Shown one piece after another: positions 26,185-33,893 of a stretch of 64,000 bases of DNA; position 1 is the first letter of the stretch, and each line of letters begins with the position of its first letter. Source of the stretch: Celerinatantimonas yamalensis (GTDB lineage Bacteria > Pseudomonadota > Gammaproteobacteria > Enterobacterales > Celerinatantimonadaceae); contig NZ_JBEQCT010000002.1 of the NCBI RefSeq assembly GCF_046054155.1, forward strand, positions 558,001-622,000. The letters run 5' to 3'. The notes beneath the pieces were generated by a model. The model saw nothing but the letters and a program-made list of their open reading frames with translations. It was not told the DNA's origin and did no database searches. The position numbers and the translations under genes are program-made.

Positions 26185-27060
26185 CTAAGACAGGCTACTG
26201 ATTGAAAAACGTGTTTCTTTGGTGGCAATTTTCCCCACTAGTCGATTCAATTTTGCTTTGATACTTCGCTCGCGGATAACAGTTGGATATACGATAAAAT
26301 CATCTGGGCTGAACCGTTCAATATCCTCATCAAGCGTTGACCTGGTTAACATTGAGTACATAAAAAATGACCGGATCATGTCGTTCCAGTGTGCTTTATT
26401 CCCCCAATAATGAGCAATATTTTGGGTTGCCGCTTGTAATCCTAATTGTTGTTCAATGACCACTGAGAAAGCGAACTGCTCTAACAGACGGCGCCGACAA
26501 GATGTCTCACACATTGCATCGCACACATTAATAGCTGACTGGATCGTCTCAATCGCTTTATTCCCAGGAAGGGCAATGACGCCAGCATTCCACATGACAG
26601 ATTGTCCATCGATGGTTAGATCACCGTATTCATACCCACGCAGTGTTTTACACATATTCTTGTGAGTTTTGCCAGACAATTGAGACAATGCGCCTTCACA
26701 TTCATGCATAACTCCCATTCCAGCTTTTAAATGATTTTCAATGCTAGCAATGCCTTTCACATATATCGTATCTGAATCTACATAAAGCAGATCATCACCA
26801 TTGCAATGCAAAGCAGCTAGCTCAATGGCCTTCATTTTAATACGCCAAAAGAAATCATGTGGACCTCGCCAATCAACTAATTGTTGAGGTTCCAAGACAA
26901 TGAGTTCAATACGATTAGCAAAATACTGATAAAACGAGGGGCGATCGGTCACAACAAAAATGCGAGAGAGTGCGTTGCTTTTCAAAAAACTTAAAATAGA
27001 AAAAGATGCTTGATAGTGATTTTCAATATTATCCCCGAAAGTCACAACAACTAGGTTCAT
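26185..27060 (-). CDS. Putative nucleotide-diphospho-sugar transferase (GT-A type)
   Basis: Not assigned to a pathway. The 291 residues start MNLVVVTFGDNIENHYQASF and have a glycosyltransferase-A look: an N-terminal alternating strand/helix region and a DxD-type metal and sugar-nucleotide motif in LLYVDSDTIYV (about 110). WNAGVIALPG in mid-protein resembles the glycogenin/GT8 acceptor loop. No membrane segment. The ATG at 27060 has AGGGAA at good spacing; an in-frame ATG eight codons earlier overlaps that site. It is alone between the ALDH pseudogene and the tRNA cluster, and AT-rich relative to backbone genes. No other cell-surface gene is nearby. Confidence 0.6.
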   Translation of the reverse strand: MNLVVVTFGDNIENHYQASFSILSFLKSNALSRIFVVTDRPSFYQYFANRIELIVLEPQQLVDWRGPHDFFWRIKMKAIELAALHCNGDDLLYVDSDTIYVKGIASIENHLKAGMGVMHECEGALSQLSGKTHKNMCKTLRGYEYGDLTIDGQSVMWNAGVIALPGNKAIETIQSAINVCDAMCETSCRRRLLEQFAFSVVIEQQLGLQAATQNIAHYWGNKAHWNDMIRSFFMYSMLTRSTLDEDIERFSPDDFIVYPTVIRERSIKAKLNRLVGKIATKETRFSISSLS

Positions 27061-27483
27061 TTTATTTTCCCTAATAAAATACACAGTTAGATATCCGTTC
27101 CTTTACAGCTTTTTGAGTTAATGATGATAGCCGTAAAACGAATGAGTTCGTATTGTATCGATATAATAAAAATTAATATACTCTTAGATAAAGAACACAA
27201 ACTTTCTAAAACTATTCATCAGCAAGTTGCGGTGCGATTTTCATTCCATGACCTATCAACATCATTCAATCCACGCTGATGGATCGCGAACATTGATCGT
27301 GCTGAAAGTAATACGATAATGCATTGCAAAGACACTTCACAGCGACAGCGGGACGACCTAATAGAGCTTCAACCAATTATTAAATCTTTTAAAGGAGTGG
27401 TATTGGTGATAAGTGAAACGGAGCAAATACAGCGATCTTACAAGTTGAATTATGCAGGTAAATTGAAGTGGAGAATTAAAATT
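27061..27483. other. Intergenic region left of the tRNA-Gly cluster
   Basis: No convincing gene. The one open frame of 64 codons runs into a tRNA gene and has no family features. No terminator is visible just downstream of the tRNA cluster, unlike at the solitary copy. Confidence 0.4.
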
Positions 27484-27559
27484 TGGAGCGGCACACGAGG
27501 CTCGAACTCGTGACCTCGACCTTGGCAAGGTCGCGCTCTACCAACTGAGCTAGTGCCGC
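27484..27559 (-). tRNA. tRNA-Gly (anticodon GCC), cluster copy 3
   Basis: 76 bases with encoded CCA and a perfect acceptor stem. T-loop TTCGAGC. The last transcribed of three tandem copies; spacers of about 22-23 AT-rich bases contain a shared GTTATAA core. Confidence 0.98.
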
Positions 27560-27581
27560 ATAAGTACTGTTATAACAAATT

Positions 27582-27657
27582 TGGAGCGGCACACGAGGTT
27601 CGAACTCGTGACCTCGACCTTGGCAAGGTCGCGCTCTACCAACTGAGCTAGTGCCGC
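27582..27657 (-). tRNA. tRNA-Gly (anticodon GCC), cluster copy 2
   Basis: 76 bases with encoded CCA; differs from its two neighbours only in the T-loop (TTCGAAC instead of TTCGAGC), the same T-loop as the solitary copy at 16136. Confidence 0.98.
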
Positions 27658-27680
27658 ATAAATGCTGTTATAATAAATTT

Positions 27681-27756
27681 TGGAGCGGCACACGAGGCTC
27701 GAACTCGTGACCTCGACCTTGGCAAGGTCGCGCTCTACCAACTGAGCTAGTGCCGC
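27681..27756 (-). tRNA. tRNA-Gly (anticodon GCC), cluster copy 1
   Basis: 76 bases with encoded CCA, identical to copy 3. First in the transcript, about 40 bases downstream of a near-consensus promoter. Corresponds to E. coli glyVXY, which lies at the same place next to orn. Confidence 0.98.
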
Positions 27757-27804
27757 TTTGTAATAGCAAAAAAGACTAAGTTCTCATGCCTTACAGGGCT
27801 GCGA

Positions 27805-27832
27805 ATTATACGAGAAATTTCTCCATTGGCAA
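27805..27832 (-). promoter_or_regulatory. Strong sigma-70 promoter of the tRNA-Gly cluster
   Basis: On the minus strand TTGCCA (27832-27827), 16-base spacer, consensus TATAAT (27810-27805), then the GC-rich discriminator CGCAGCCC. A GC-rich discriminator is typical of stable-RNA promoters under stringent control. Confidence 0.82.
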
Positions 27833-27875
27833 CCCCCTTTTTCGTTTTTTTTAGCAATTTCAAGCTAACTGATTA

Positions 27876-28427
27876 TTATCCATTCAATTTGAAAAACGTT
27901 TGCTGGTAATGGCGTAATTCTTCAATCGATTCACGAATATCATCAAGTGCTAAATGCGTACCCGTTTTGTGCACGCCCTCGAGCAACTCAGGTCGCCAAC
28001 GTCGAGCCAGCTCTTTAATGGTACTAACATCGATATTGCGATAGTGGAAAAACTGTTCTAATTCTGGCAGATGAATGCTCATAAACCGCCGATCTTGACC
28101 AATCGAGTTACCACACATCGGCGAAACGCCCTCAGGGAGCCACTGTCTAACAAAGGCTAAAGTCTGCTGCGCCGCTTCAAGTTCATCCATTTGGCTTCGC
28201 TGCACGCGTGCCACCAACCCTGAACCAGTATGAGTGGTAGTACACCACTCATCCATCATTGCCAAAGTTGTATCATCTTGGTGAATCGCTATTACGGGCC
28301 CCTCAGCCAACACTTTGAGCTGTGAATCGGTAACAATTGAGGCAATTTCAATCACTTTGTGTTGCAATGGATCAAGGCCGGTCATCTCCATATCGATCCA
28401 AATTAAGTTATTTGCACTTACCGTCAT
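27876..28427 (-). CDS. orn: Oligoribonuclease Orn
   Basis: 3'-5' exoribonuclease that finishes RNA decay by cleaving dinucleotides, including pGpG from c-di-GMP breakdown. The 183 residues have the DEDDh exonuclease motifs: WIDMEMTGLD, the MCGNSIGQDRRF segment, and THLALDDIRESI near the C-terminus. Normal length. It lies between the tRNA-Gly cluster and rsgA, as in E. coli, and is divergent from rsgA with an 83-base gap that must contain both promoters. Confidence 0.97.
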   Translation of the reverse strand: MTVSANNLIWIDMEMTGLDPLQHKVIEIASIVTDSQLKVLAEGPVIAIHQDDTTLAMMDEWCTTTHTGSGLVARVQRSQMDELEAAQQTLAFVRQWLPEGVSPMCGNSIGQDRRFMSIHLPELEQFFHYRNIDVSTIKELARRWRPELLEGVHKTGTHLALDDIRESIEELRHYQQTFFKLNG

Positions 28428-28510
28428 AATTCACCTTTTCACTAAAATTTTCTGTGAGACACAATTGCGCTATGATAGACCTTTATTCCAACCATTGAAA
28501 AGCGACAATT

Positions 28511-29554
28511 GTGGCTAAAAAGAAACGACTCAATCAGGGTCAACAACGTCGAATGCGAGCCAATGCGCAAAAACGCCTGAAGCAAACGGACGCATTTGAA
28601 TGGAGTGACGATCAACTCGGCGCCGCAGAAGATGGCGTGGTAGTGAGCCGCTTTGGCCAACATGCCGATATTCAAGCGGCTGATGGTGCAGGCGAAATAG
28701 TTCGCTGTAACATTCGCCGCTCCATTTCTTCATTAGTTACCGGGGATGAAGTCCGCTGGCGACGCGGCCATGAAAGCCATTCGGGCATCAAAGGCGTCAT
28801 TGAAGCGGTGCAAGAACGTCGATCACAGTTAGAACGCCCCGATTATTATGATGGACTCAAGGCTATTGCGGCCAATATTGATCAAGTGATTGTGGTCAGC
28901 GCTCTGAAACCTGAGTTTTCCAGTGATATCATCGACCGCTATCTAGTCGCAATTGAAGCCACTGGGCTAACACCCATTTTACTGCTCAATAAGATTGACC
29001 TGTTCGATGCCGCGCAGCGCACGCACATTGAGCCAATATTAGATGAGTACCGTGCCCTAGGGTATGCCATTCTCACGGCCAGTAGCCATAGTGAAGATGG
29101 TTTAGAAGAACTCAAAGCCCAGCTTCACCATAAAACCAGTGTCTTTGTTGGACAATCTGGTGTGGGTAAATCGTCACTGGTCAATGCGCTATTACCGGAT
29201 ATACAAGCTGAGACAAAAATTGTTTCAGAAAATTCTGGATTAGGTCAGCATACCACCACCACAGCGAGGCTTTATCCATTACCTGACGGCGGACGACTGA
29301 TTGACTCCCCCGGCATTCGGGAATTTCAGTTGTGGCACTTAGAAGCAGAACAAGTTACGGATGGTTTTCGTGAGCTGCGCAATCTGCAGGGGCTATGTAA
29401 GTTTCGTGATTGTAAACATCAAAGCGACCCAGGCTGCGCATTTATCGCTGCGCTCAAACAAGGAAGTATCAGTAAACGTCGCTATCAGAGTTATCTGCGT
29501 ATTTTGCAGAGTATGGAACAAAACCGCCCCACTCGGCACATCCCACCCCATTGA
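28511..29554 (+). CDS. rsgA: Small ribosomal subunit biogenesis GTPase RsgA
   Basis: Circularly permuted GTPase that checks late 30S assembly. The 347 residues have an N-terminal basic tail (MAKKKRLNQGQQRRMRANAQ) and an OB-fold. The permuted GTPase order is G4 LNKIDLF, G1 GQSGVGKSSLVNAL, then G3 DSPGIREF. A C-terminal zinc knuckle is built from CKFRDCKHQSDPGC. Starts with GTG at 28511; the conserved lysine-rich start supports it. Followed after 26 bases by psd. Confidence 0.97.
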   Translation: MAKKKRLNQGQQRRMRANAQKRLKQTDAFEWSDDQLGAAEDGVVVSRFGQHADIQAADGAGEIVRCNIRRSISSLVTGDEVRWRRGHESHSGIKGVIEAVQERRSQLERPDYYDGLKAIAANIDQVIVVSALKPEFSSDIIDRYLVAIEATGLTPILLLNKIDLFDAAQRTHIEPILDEYRALGYAILTASSHSEDGLEELKAQLHHKTSVFVGQSGVGKSSLVNALLPDIQAETKIVSENSGLGQHTTTTARLYPLPDGGRLIDSPGIREFQLWHLEAEQVTDGFRELRNLQGLCKFRDCKHQSDPGCAFIAALKQGSISKRRYQSYLRILQSMEQNRPTRHIPPH

Positions 29555-29580
29555 TTTTGATTGATAAGAGGCTATAAAAC

Positions 29581-30441
29581 GTGCTTGAAAAATTACAAGT
29601 TGCGCTCCAATACATTCTTCCCAAGCAGTTGCTTTCACGCTTGATTGGGTATCTTGCAGCGGCCCGCGCCGGCCGTTTAACGACATGGTTGATTAAACAA
29701 TTTATTCGCCGTTATCGCGTTGATATGAGCGAAGCACTTGAACCAAATCCGAGCGCTTACTTAACCTTTAACGCCTTTTTCACGAGGGCGCTTAAGGCCG
29801 ATGCTCGCCCAATTATTGAAGGCGATGAGAGCTTGGCGCAACCCGCTGATGGGCGAGTAAGTCAACAAGGCCGGATCCGCTTTGATCGGATCATTCAGGC
29901 CAAAGGACACGACTACAGTGTTCGGGAATTGTTAGGTGGCGAATCGTGCTTAGCGGATGAGTTTGCGGATGGAACATTTGTCACGGTCTATCTCTCCCCC
30001 AAAGATTATCACCGCGTTCATATGCCAATTGATGGGCAGCTTCGCGAAATGATCCATGTCCCCGGTGAGCTGTTTTCGGTCAATCCGATCACGGCTCGTT
30101 ATGTGCCTGAGCTGTTTGCCCGCAATGAACGGGTCATAGCGATCTTTGACACCGCAATTGGCCCCATGGCCATGGTATTAGTAGGCGCAACGATTGTGGC
30201 TAGCATTGAAACAGTCTGGGCAGGCACAATTGCGCCAGCAGGTGGGCAGATAAACAGCTGGAACTATCAACATCCAGAGCCAATCAACTTGAAAAAAGGC
30301 GATGAAATGGGCCGCTTTAAACTGGGCTCCACCGTCATTTTATTGTTTGGCCGTGATGCTATCGATTTTGCTAATACGGTTCGCCAAGGTGAAGTGACTC
30401 GCATGGGAGAAATGCTGGCGAGTGTGCGTTCTCACGATTAG
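29581..30441 (+). CDS. psd: Phosphatidylserine decarboxylase proenzyme Psd
   Basis: Makes phosphatidylethanolamine at the inner membrane. The 286-residue proenzyme carries the self-cleavage motif LGST near residue 248-251, where the Ser (about 250) becomes the pyruvoyl group of the alpha subunit. The conserved DGRVSQQGRI and YLSPKDYHRVHMP segments with the catalytic His are present. GTG start. The stop codon overlaps the stop of the convergent helicase gene by three bases. rsgA-psd is a conserved pair. Confidence 0.96.
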   Translation: MLEKLQVALQYILPKQLLSRLIGYLAAARAGRLTTWLIKQFIRRYRVDMSEALEPNPSAYLTFNAFFTRALKADARPIIEGDESLAQPADGRVSQQGRIRFDRIIQAKGHDYSVRELLGGESCLADEFADGTFVTVYLSPKDYHRVHMPIDGQLREMIHVPGELFSVNPITARYVPELFARNERVIAIFDTAIGPMAMVLVGATIVASIETVWAGTIAPAGGQINSWNYQHPEPINLKKGDEMGRFKLGSTVILLFGRDAIDFANTVRQGEVTRMGEMLASVRSHD

Positions 30442-32750
30442 TGCTGCCAAAAAGTTTGCAATTGCAGCGGCAATTGCGCTGCCCCGCACATCTGCCAGCG
30501 CCAATGCGCTGGCAGTAACCGTTGATAATCGCGCTGCCGATAACGCTCATCGACAAGAATCACTGTACCCCAATCGTGCTGAGTGCGAATCACCCTTCCT
30601 GCCGCTTGAATCACGCGCTGCATGCCAGGATATTGATACACAAGCGCAAAGCCATCCTCGCCACGCGCCGTTAAAAATTGCTCTAACTGTTGGTTAGACG
30701 GGTTAAACTGCGCCAGCCCCACTCCGACAATCATCACACTGGCTAACTGCTGCCCGGGCAAGTCGATACCTTCAGCAAAGATCCCACCTAACACGCATAA
30801 TCCCAACGAAGGTGTCTGTGGTGCACCCAGTTCGACTAAAAATTGTTCCCGCGCACCATCATCCATCTTTCGTTGCTGGATCAACAGCGGCAAGCGTTCA
30901 TCAAGTCGCTCAGCGACCGCCTGCAAATAAGCAAATGAAGGGAAAAATACCAACTGATTACGCTGCTGGCTGGCAAAACTGCACTCGATTAACCGCGCCA
31001 GATGAGCATAACTCTGTTCCCGCTGCCGATAGCGTGTATTGATATCGCTCACCAGCCACACCCCTTGCTGTTCACTGCGATATGGACTGGGCAGGCATAA
31101 CTGATAGTGACCATCATCTAACCCGAGAGCCTGGGCAGTACTGGAAAGGGGCTGTAATGTCGCCGAGAAAAAAACGCTGGCATGCGCCTTAGCGAAGCGG
31201 TTTTTAAGCTCTGGCGCAGGATCTAGACAAGTCAACTTAAGCTGTACATGGGGCGCAAGGGTCGCAGCGCTGCGCAGCAACTGATATTGGTAGTGCGGCG
31301 CAAAGTGCTCACTACGCTCGCGCAAACGATAAAGCTGAAAATAGAGGTCCAGTAATGGCTCGCTAACTCGGCCCGTCTCAGCCAATTGCTGCTCGATCAC
31401 TTGAATACTGTGTCCAACTTGCCTTAGCAGTGCCGCTGGGGGAGCAATCGTAACCAACAAATGAGTCGTTAAATCATGGTTGATCAAGCGATTAAGTTCT
31501 CGGCGCAGCGCCTTTAGGCGTTTGGCCACGCCATCTGGAAGATCTAATTTAATCACCTGTTTAAGCTGCGACAGACTTAACGCCGCGCTATAAAGCCCGC
31601 GCGCGCGCTCACTGACATTATGAGCTTCATCCACCAACAGTGCATAACGCCCGCCAGTCGGCTCGACTAACCAGCTCAAAGAGCCTTCACTATCTAATCC
31701 ATAATTGTAATCAGCAATAATCACATCAAACCAAGGCGACAGCGCCATGGCTAAATAATAAGGACATATTTGCTGCTCTTGACCAATCTTGGCTAAGTAC
31801 TCACGAGTTAATTGTGGCTGCTGCAATAGAGTGACGGACAACGCCTCATAGCGCGCATAAAAATGCTCAGCATAAGGGCAACTCGCCTGACAAGCAGCGC
31901 CTGGGTTTAAACAGGCCCGCTGCTTTCCGCTAAGTGTGATAACACGTAACGCGGCGCCTTGCTGTTGCATCGTTTGCAGGGTGGTTTGGGCTAACTGCTG
32001 CAAGCTATTTTTAGCACTCAAATAAACAATTTTATCGATCACTGTTCCTAACTGACGAGCAGCGGGATAAAGCGTCGCGAGTGTTTTACCAATCCCAGTG
32101 GGCGCCTCAGCTAACAGTTGTTGACCTTGCTCAATGGTGCGATACACTCCTGCGGCAAAACGGCGTTGGCCTGGACGAAACTGTGAGTAAGGAAAAGCAA
32201 GTTTTTGGTGCGATTCATCGCGCGCGCTGATCAGTTGCTGATACCGGTTCATCCAATTCCAATAGCGCTCAAACCACGTCTCGATACGGCTTCGATCGCG
32301 CAAATGGATATACTCTTGGCGCTGACAATCGAGCACCTTCGCCGATTCATCTAAATAGGTTAGATGCATCGCGACACTTGGGCAGCCATGTTGCTCACAC
32401 CACAAATAAGCATAGACTTGTAACTGAGCAAAATGGCGAGAATGGGCCGCTGGCGGAAGATTTTCAGCCGTGATTTTGAGGGTTTTAACCTCCTCTAAAT
32501 AGTCAAGCCCAGCCGCGGTTACACCCGCACCATCGGCGCGCCCTTGCAGCTTGAGTTCACCGCCACACGCTTGCCAGCGACCGGTTAGTTTCACCTCTCG
32601 CTGATAATCATGCGCCTTGGTGCGTTGATAACTTTTTTGCGCCATGATCCCCGCCAAACCAGTTGGTGCAGGTAAAAAGCGACTATCTAACGCCCCCTCA
32701 TTGGCGACTAGTTCACACAGCGTGCGAACGGCGGCTTTAAAAAAACTCAT
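30438..32750 (-). CDS. XPD/DinG-family iron-sulfur helicase with N-terminal PD-(D/E)XK nuclease-like domain
   Basis: Probable DNA repair enzyme. The N-terminal 150 residues have the RecB/Cas4-type nuclease pattern: GRADGAG, then LEEVKTLK (ExK), then QLQVYAYL (QxxxY). The superfamily-2 helicase follows with Walker A EAPTGIGKTLATL (about 218). Four cysteines at about 282-335 (CLNPGAACQASC ... CPYY) fit an Fe-S cluster. The DEAH box is LLVDEAHNVSERAR (about 373). VFFSATLQPL and QAAGRVIRTQHDWGTVILVDERY complete the helicase C domain. Its ATG overlaps the epmA stop (TAATG). E. coli has mscM at this place. Confidence 0.82.
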   Translation of the reverse strand: MSFFKAAVRTLCELVANEGALDSRFLPAPTGLAGIMAQKSYQRTKAHDYQREVKLTGRWQACGGELKLQGRADGAGVTAAGLDYLEEVKTLKITAENLPPAAHSRHFAQLQVYAYLWCEQHGCPSVAMHLTYLDESAKVLDCQRQEYIHLRDRSRIETWFERYWNWMNRYQQLISARDESHQKLAFPYSQFRPGQRRFAAGVYRTIEQGQQLLAEAPTGIGKTLATLYPAARQLGTVIDKIVYLSAKNSLQQLAQTTLQTMQQQGAALRVITLSGKQRACLNPGAACQASCPYAEHFYARYEALSVTLLQQPQLTREYLAKIGQEQQICPYYLAMALSPWFDVIIADYNYGLDSEGSLSWLVEPTGGRYALLVDEAHNVSERARGLYSAALSLSQLKQVIKLDLPDGVAKRLKALRRELNRLINHDLTTHLLVTIAPPAALLRQVGHSIQVIEQQLAETGRVSEPLLDLYFQLYRLRERSEHFAPHYQYQLLRSAATLAPHVQLKLTCLDPAPELKNRFAKAHASVFFSATLQPLSSTAQALGLDDGHYQLCLPSPYRSEQQGVWLVSDINTRYRQREQSYAHLARLIECSFASQQRNQLVFFPSFAYLQAVAERLDERLPLLIQQRKMDDGAREQFLVELGAPQTPSLGLCVLGGIFAEGIDLPGQQLASVMIVGVGLAQFNPSNQQLEQFLTARGEDGFALVYQYPGMQRVIQAAGRVIRTQHDWGTVILVDERYRQRDYQRLLPAHWRWQMCGAAQLPLQLQTFWQH

Positions 32751-33736
32751 TACGCCCGTTCATGACCAAAACTAATGACTTGGGCAATCCGTTCTTGATC
32801 CAGAGCCAATATAAATACCCGATCAAGACCTAAGGCTACCCCGGCACAATCAGGTAACGGAGCGTCAAGCGCGGCTAGCAACCGTTCATCAATACCCATC
32901 GCCACCAGCCCATTTGCTTCGCGCAAACTGTTATCATGCTCAAAGCGGCGGCGCTGCTCAGCACCGTCGGCTAATTCATGAAAACCATTGGCCAGTTCAA
33001 TGCCCTTAAAATACACTTCAAATCGTTCTGCTACGCGTGGATCTTGGCTTGAAAGGCGTGCCAATGAAGCTTGGCTGGCTGGAAAACAGTCGATAAAACA
33101 TGGGCGCTGCTGGCCAATTTGCGGCTCAATACCGACAGCAAATAACAGTTGTAGTTGGCTATCTCGATTGCTCTCTTGCTCTAATAGCTCCGTGATACCA
33201 AACGGCTCACCCGCTTTGCTAAGCTCAGCATCGCTGGCACTCAGTGGATCCAGCCCTAGATGATGCACAAAAGCTTGCTGATAACTGAACCGTTCAGCGC
33301 GCTCACAATCGAGTAACTGCTGCAAAAGCGCGTCCATTTCATCCATCAGTTGATGATGATCAAAACCGGGCCGATACCACTCGAGCATGGTAAATTCTGG
33401 GTTATGCAGTCGCCCAGCCTCTTCATTGCGAAAACTCTTACAAATTTGATAGATTGCACCGCTGCCCGCTGCCAAAAGCCGTTTCATATGAAACTCAGGT
33501 GAGGTTTGTAAATAGAGTGTCTGGCCATGGGGCGCCGCTGGCCCTAAAAGCTTGGTGCTAAAGTTATGTAAATGCAGATCTGTCACGCCAAAAGCGCCCA
33601 TCGCGGGTGTATCCACTTCTAAGACCCCTCGGTCGGCAAAAAATTGGCGAATACGCTGAGTTAATGCACTTCGACGACGCAGTGTTTCAATACTAGCTGT
33701 CGGTTGCCACAGGTTGAGCGAAACAGGGTGATTCAT
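32750..33736 (-). CDS. epmA: EF-P--(R)-beta-lysine ligase EpmA
   Basis: Class II lysyl-tRNA synthetase paralogue that attaches (R)-beta-lysine to Lys34 of elongation factor P. The 328-residue protein has the class II catalytic core without the tRNA-binding domain. Motif 2 is ICKSFRNEEAGRLHNPEFTMLEWYR and motif 3 is GVALGLDRVFILAL. The full EF-P pathway except EpmC is in the window (epmA, epmB, efp). It is translationally coupled to the downstream nuclease-helicase gene. Confidence 0.96.
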   Translation of the reverse strand: MNHPVSLNLWQPTASIETLRRRSALTQRIRQFFADRGVLEVDTPAMGAFGVTDLHLHNFSTKLLGPAAPHGQTLYLQTSPEFHMKRLLAAGSGAIYQICKSFRNEEAGRLHNPEFTMLEWYRPGFDHHQLMDEMDALLQQLLDCERAERFSYQQAFVHHLGLDPLSASDAELSKAGEPFGITELLEQESNRDSQLQLLFAVGIEPQIGQQRPCFIDCFPASQASLARLSSQDPRVAERFEVYFKGIELANGFHELADGAEQRRRFEHDNSLREANGLVAMGIDERLLAALDAPLPDCAGVALGLDRVFILALDQERIAQVISFGHERA

Positions 33737-33821
33737 AAAGGGTCCTTAACACCAAAATTATCTACAAATTGTCTATACAGGCCGCATTTCTGCATACACT
33801 ATTCAAATGAACAACAAAGAG

Positions 33822-33835
33822 TTGACCTTAATCAA
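33822..33835 (+). promoter_or_regulatory. FNR-type site upstream of frdA
   Basis: TTGACCTTAATCAA matches the FNR consensus TTGAT-N4-ATCAA at nine of ten positions. Its centre is about 42-45 bases upstream of a plausible start point set by CAATAT/TATTAT at 33859-33867, the spacing expected for FNR activation of fumarate reductase without oxygen. Confidence 0.7.
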
Positions 33836-33893
33836 CAAGCCTACCCGCCATCAGGCCACAATATTATCAATTAAACCATGAAGGAGCCTTGCC

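Noticed and set aside
27319..27513. 64-codon plus-strand frame left of the tRNA cluster
   Set aside because: Runs into a tRNA gene, no family features, no convincing ribosome-binding site.
27550..27741. 63-codon open frame across the tRNA-Gly cluster
   Set aside because: It is read through tRNA genes and spacers on the tRNA strand and repeats itself because the tRNAs repeat.
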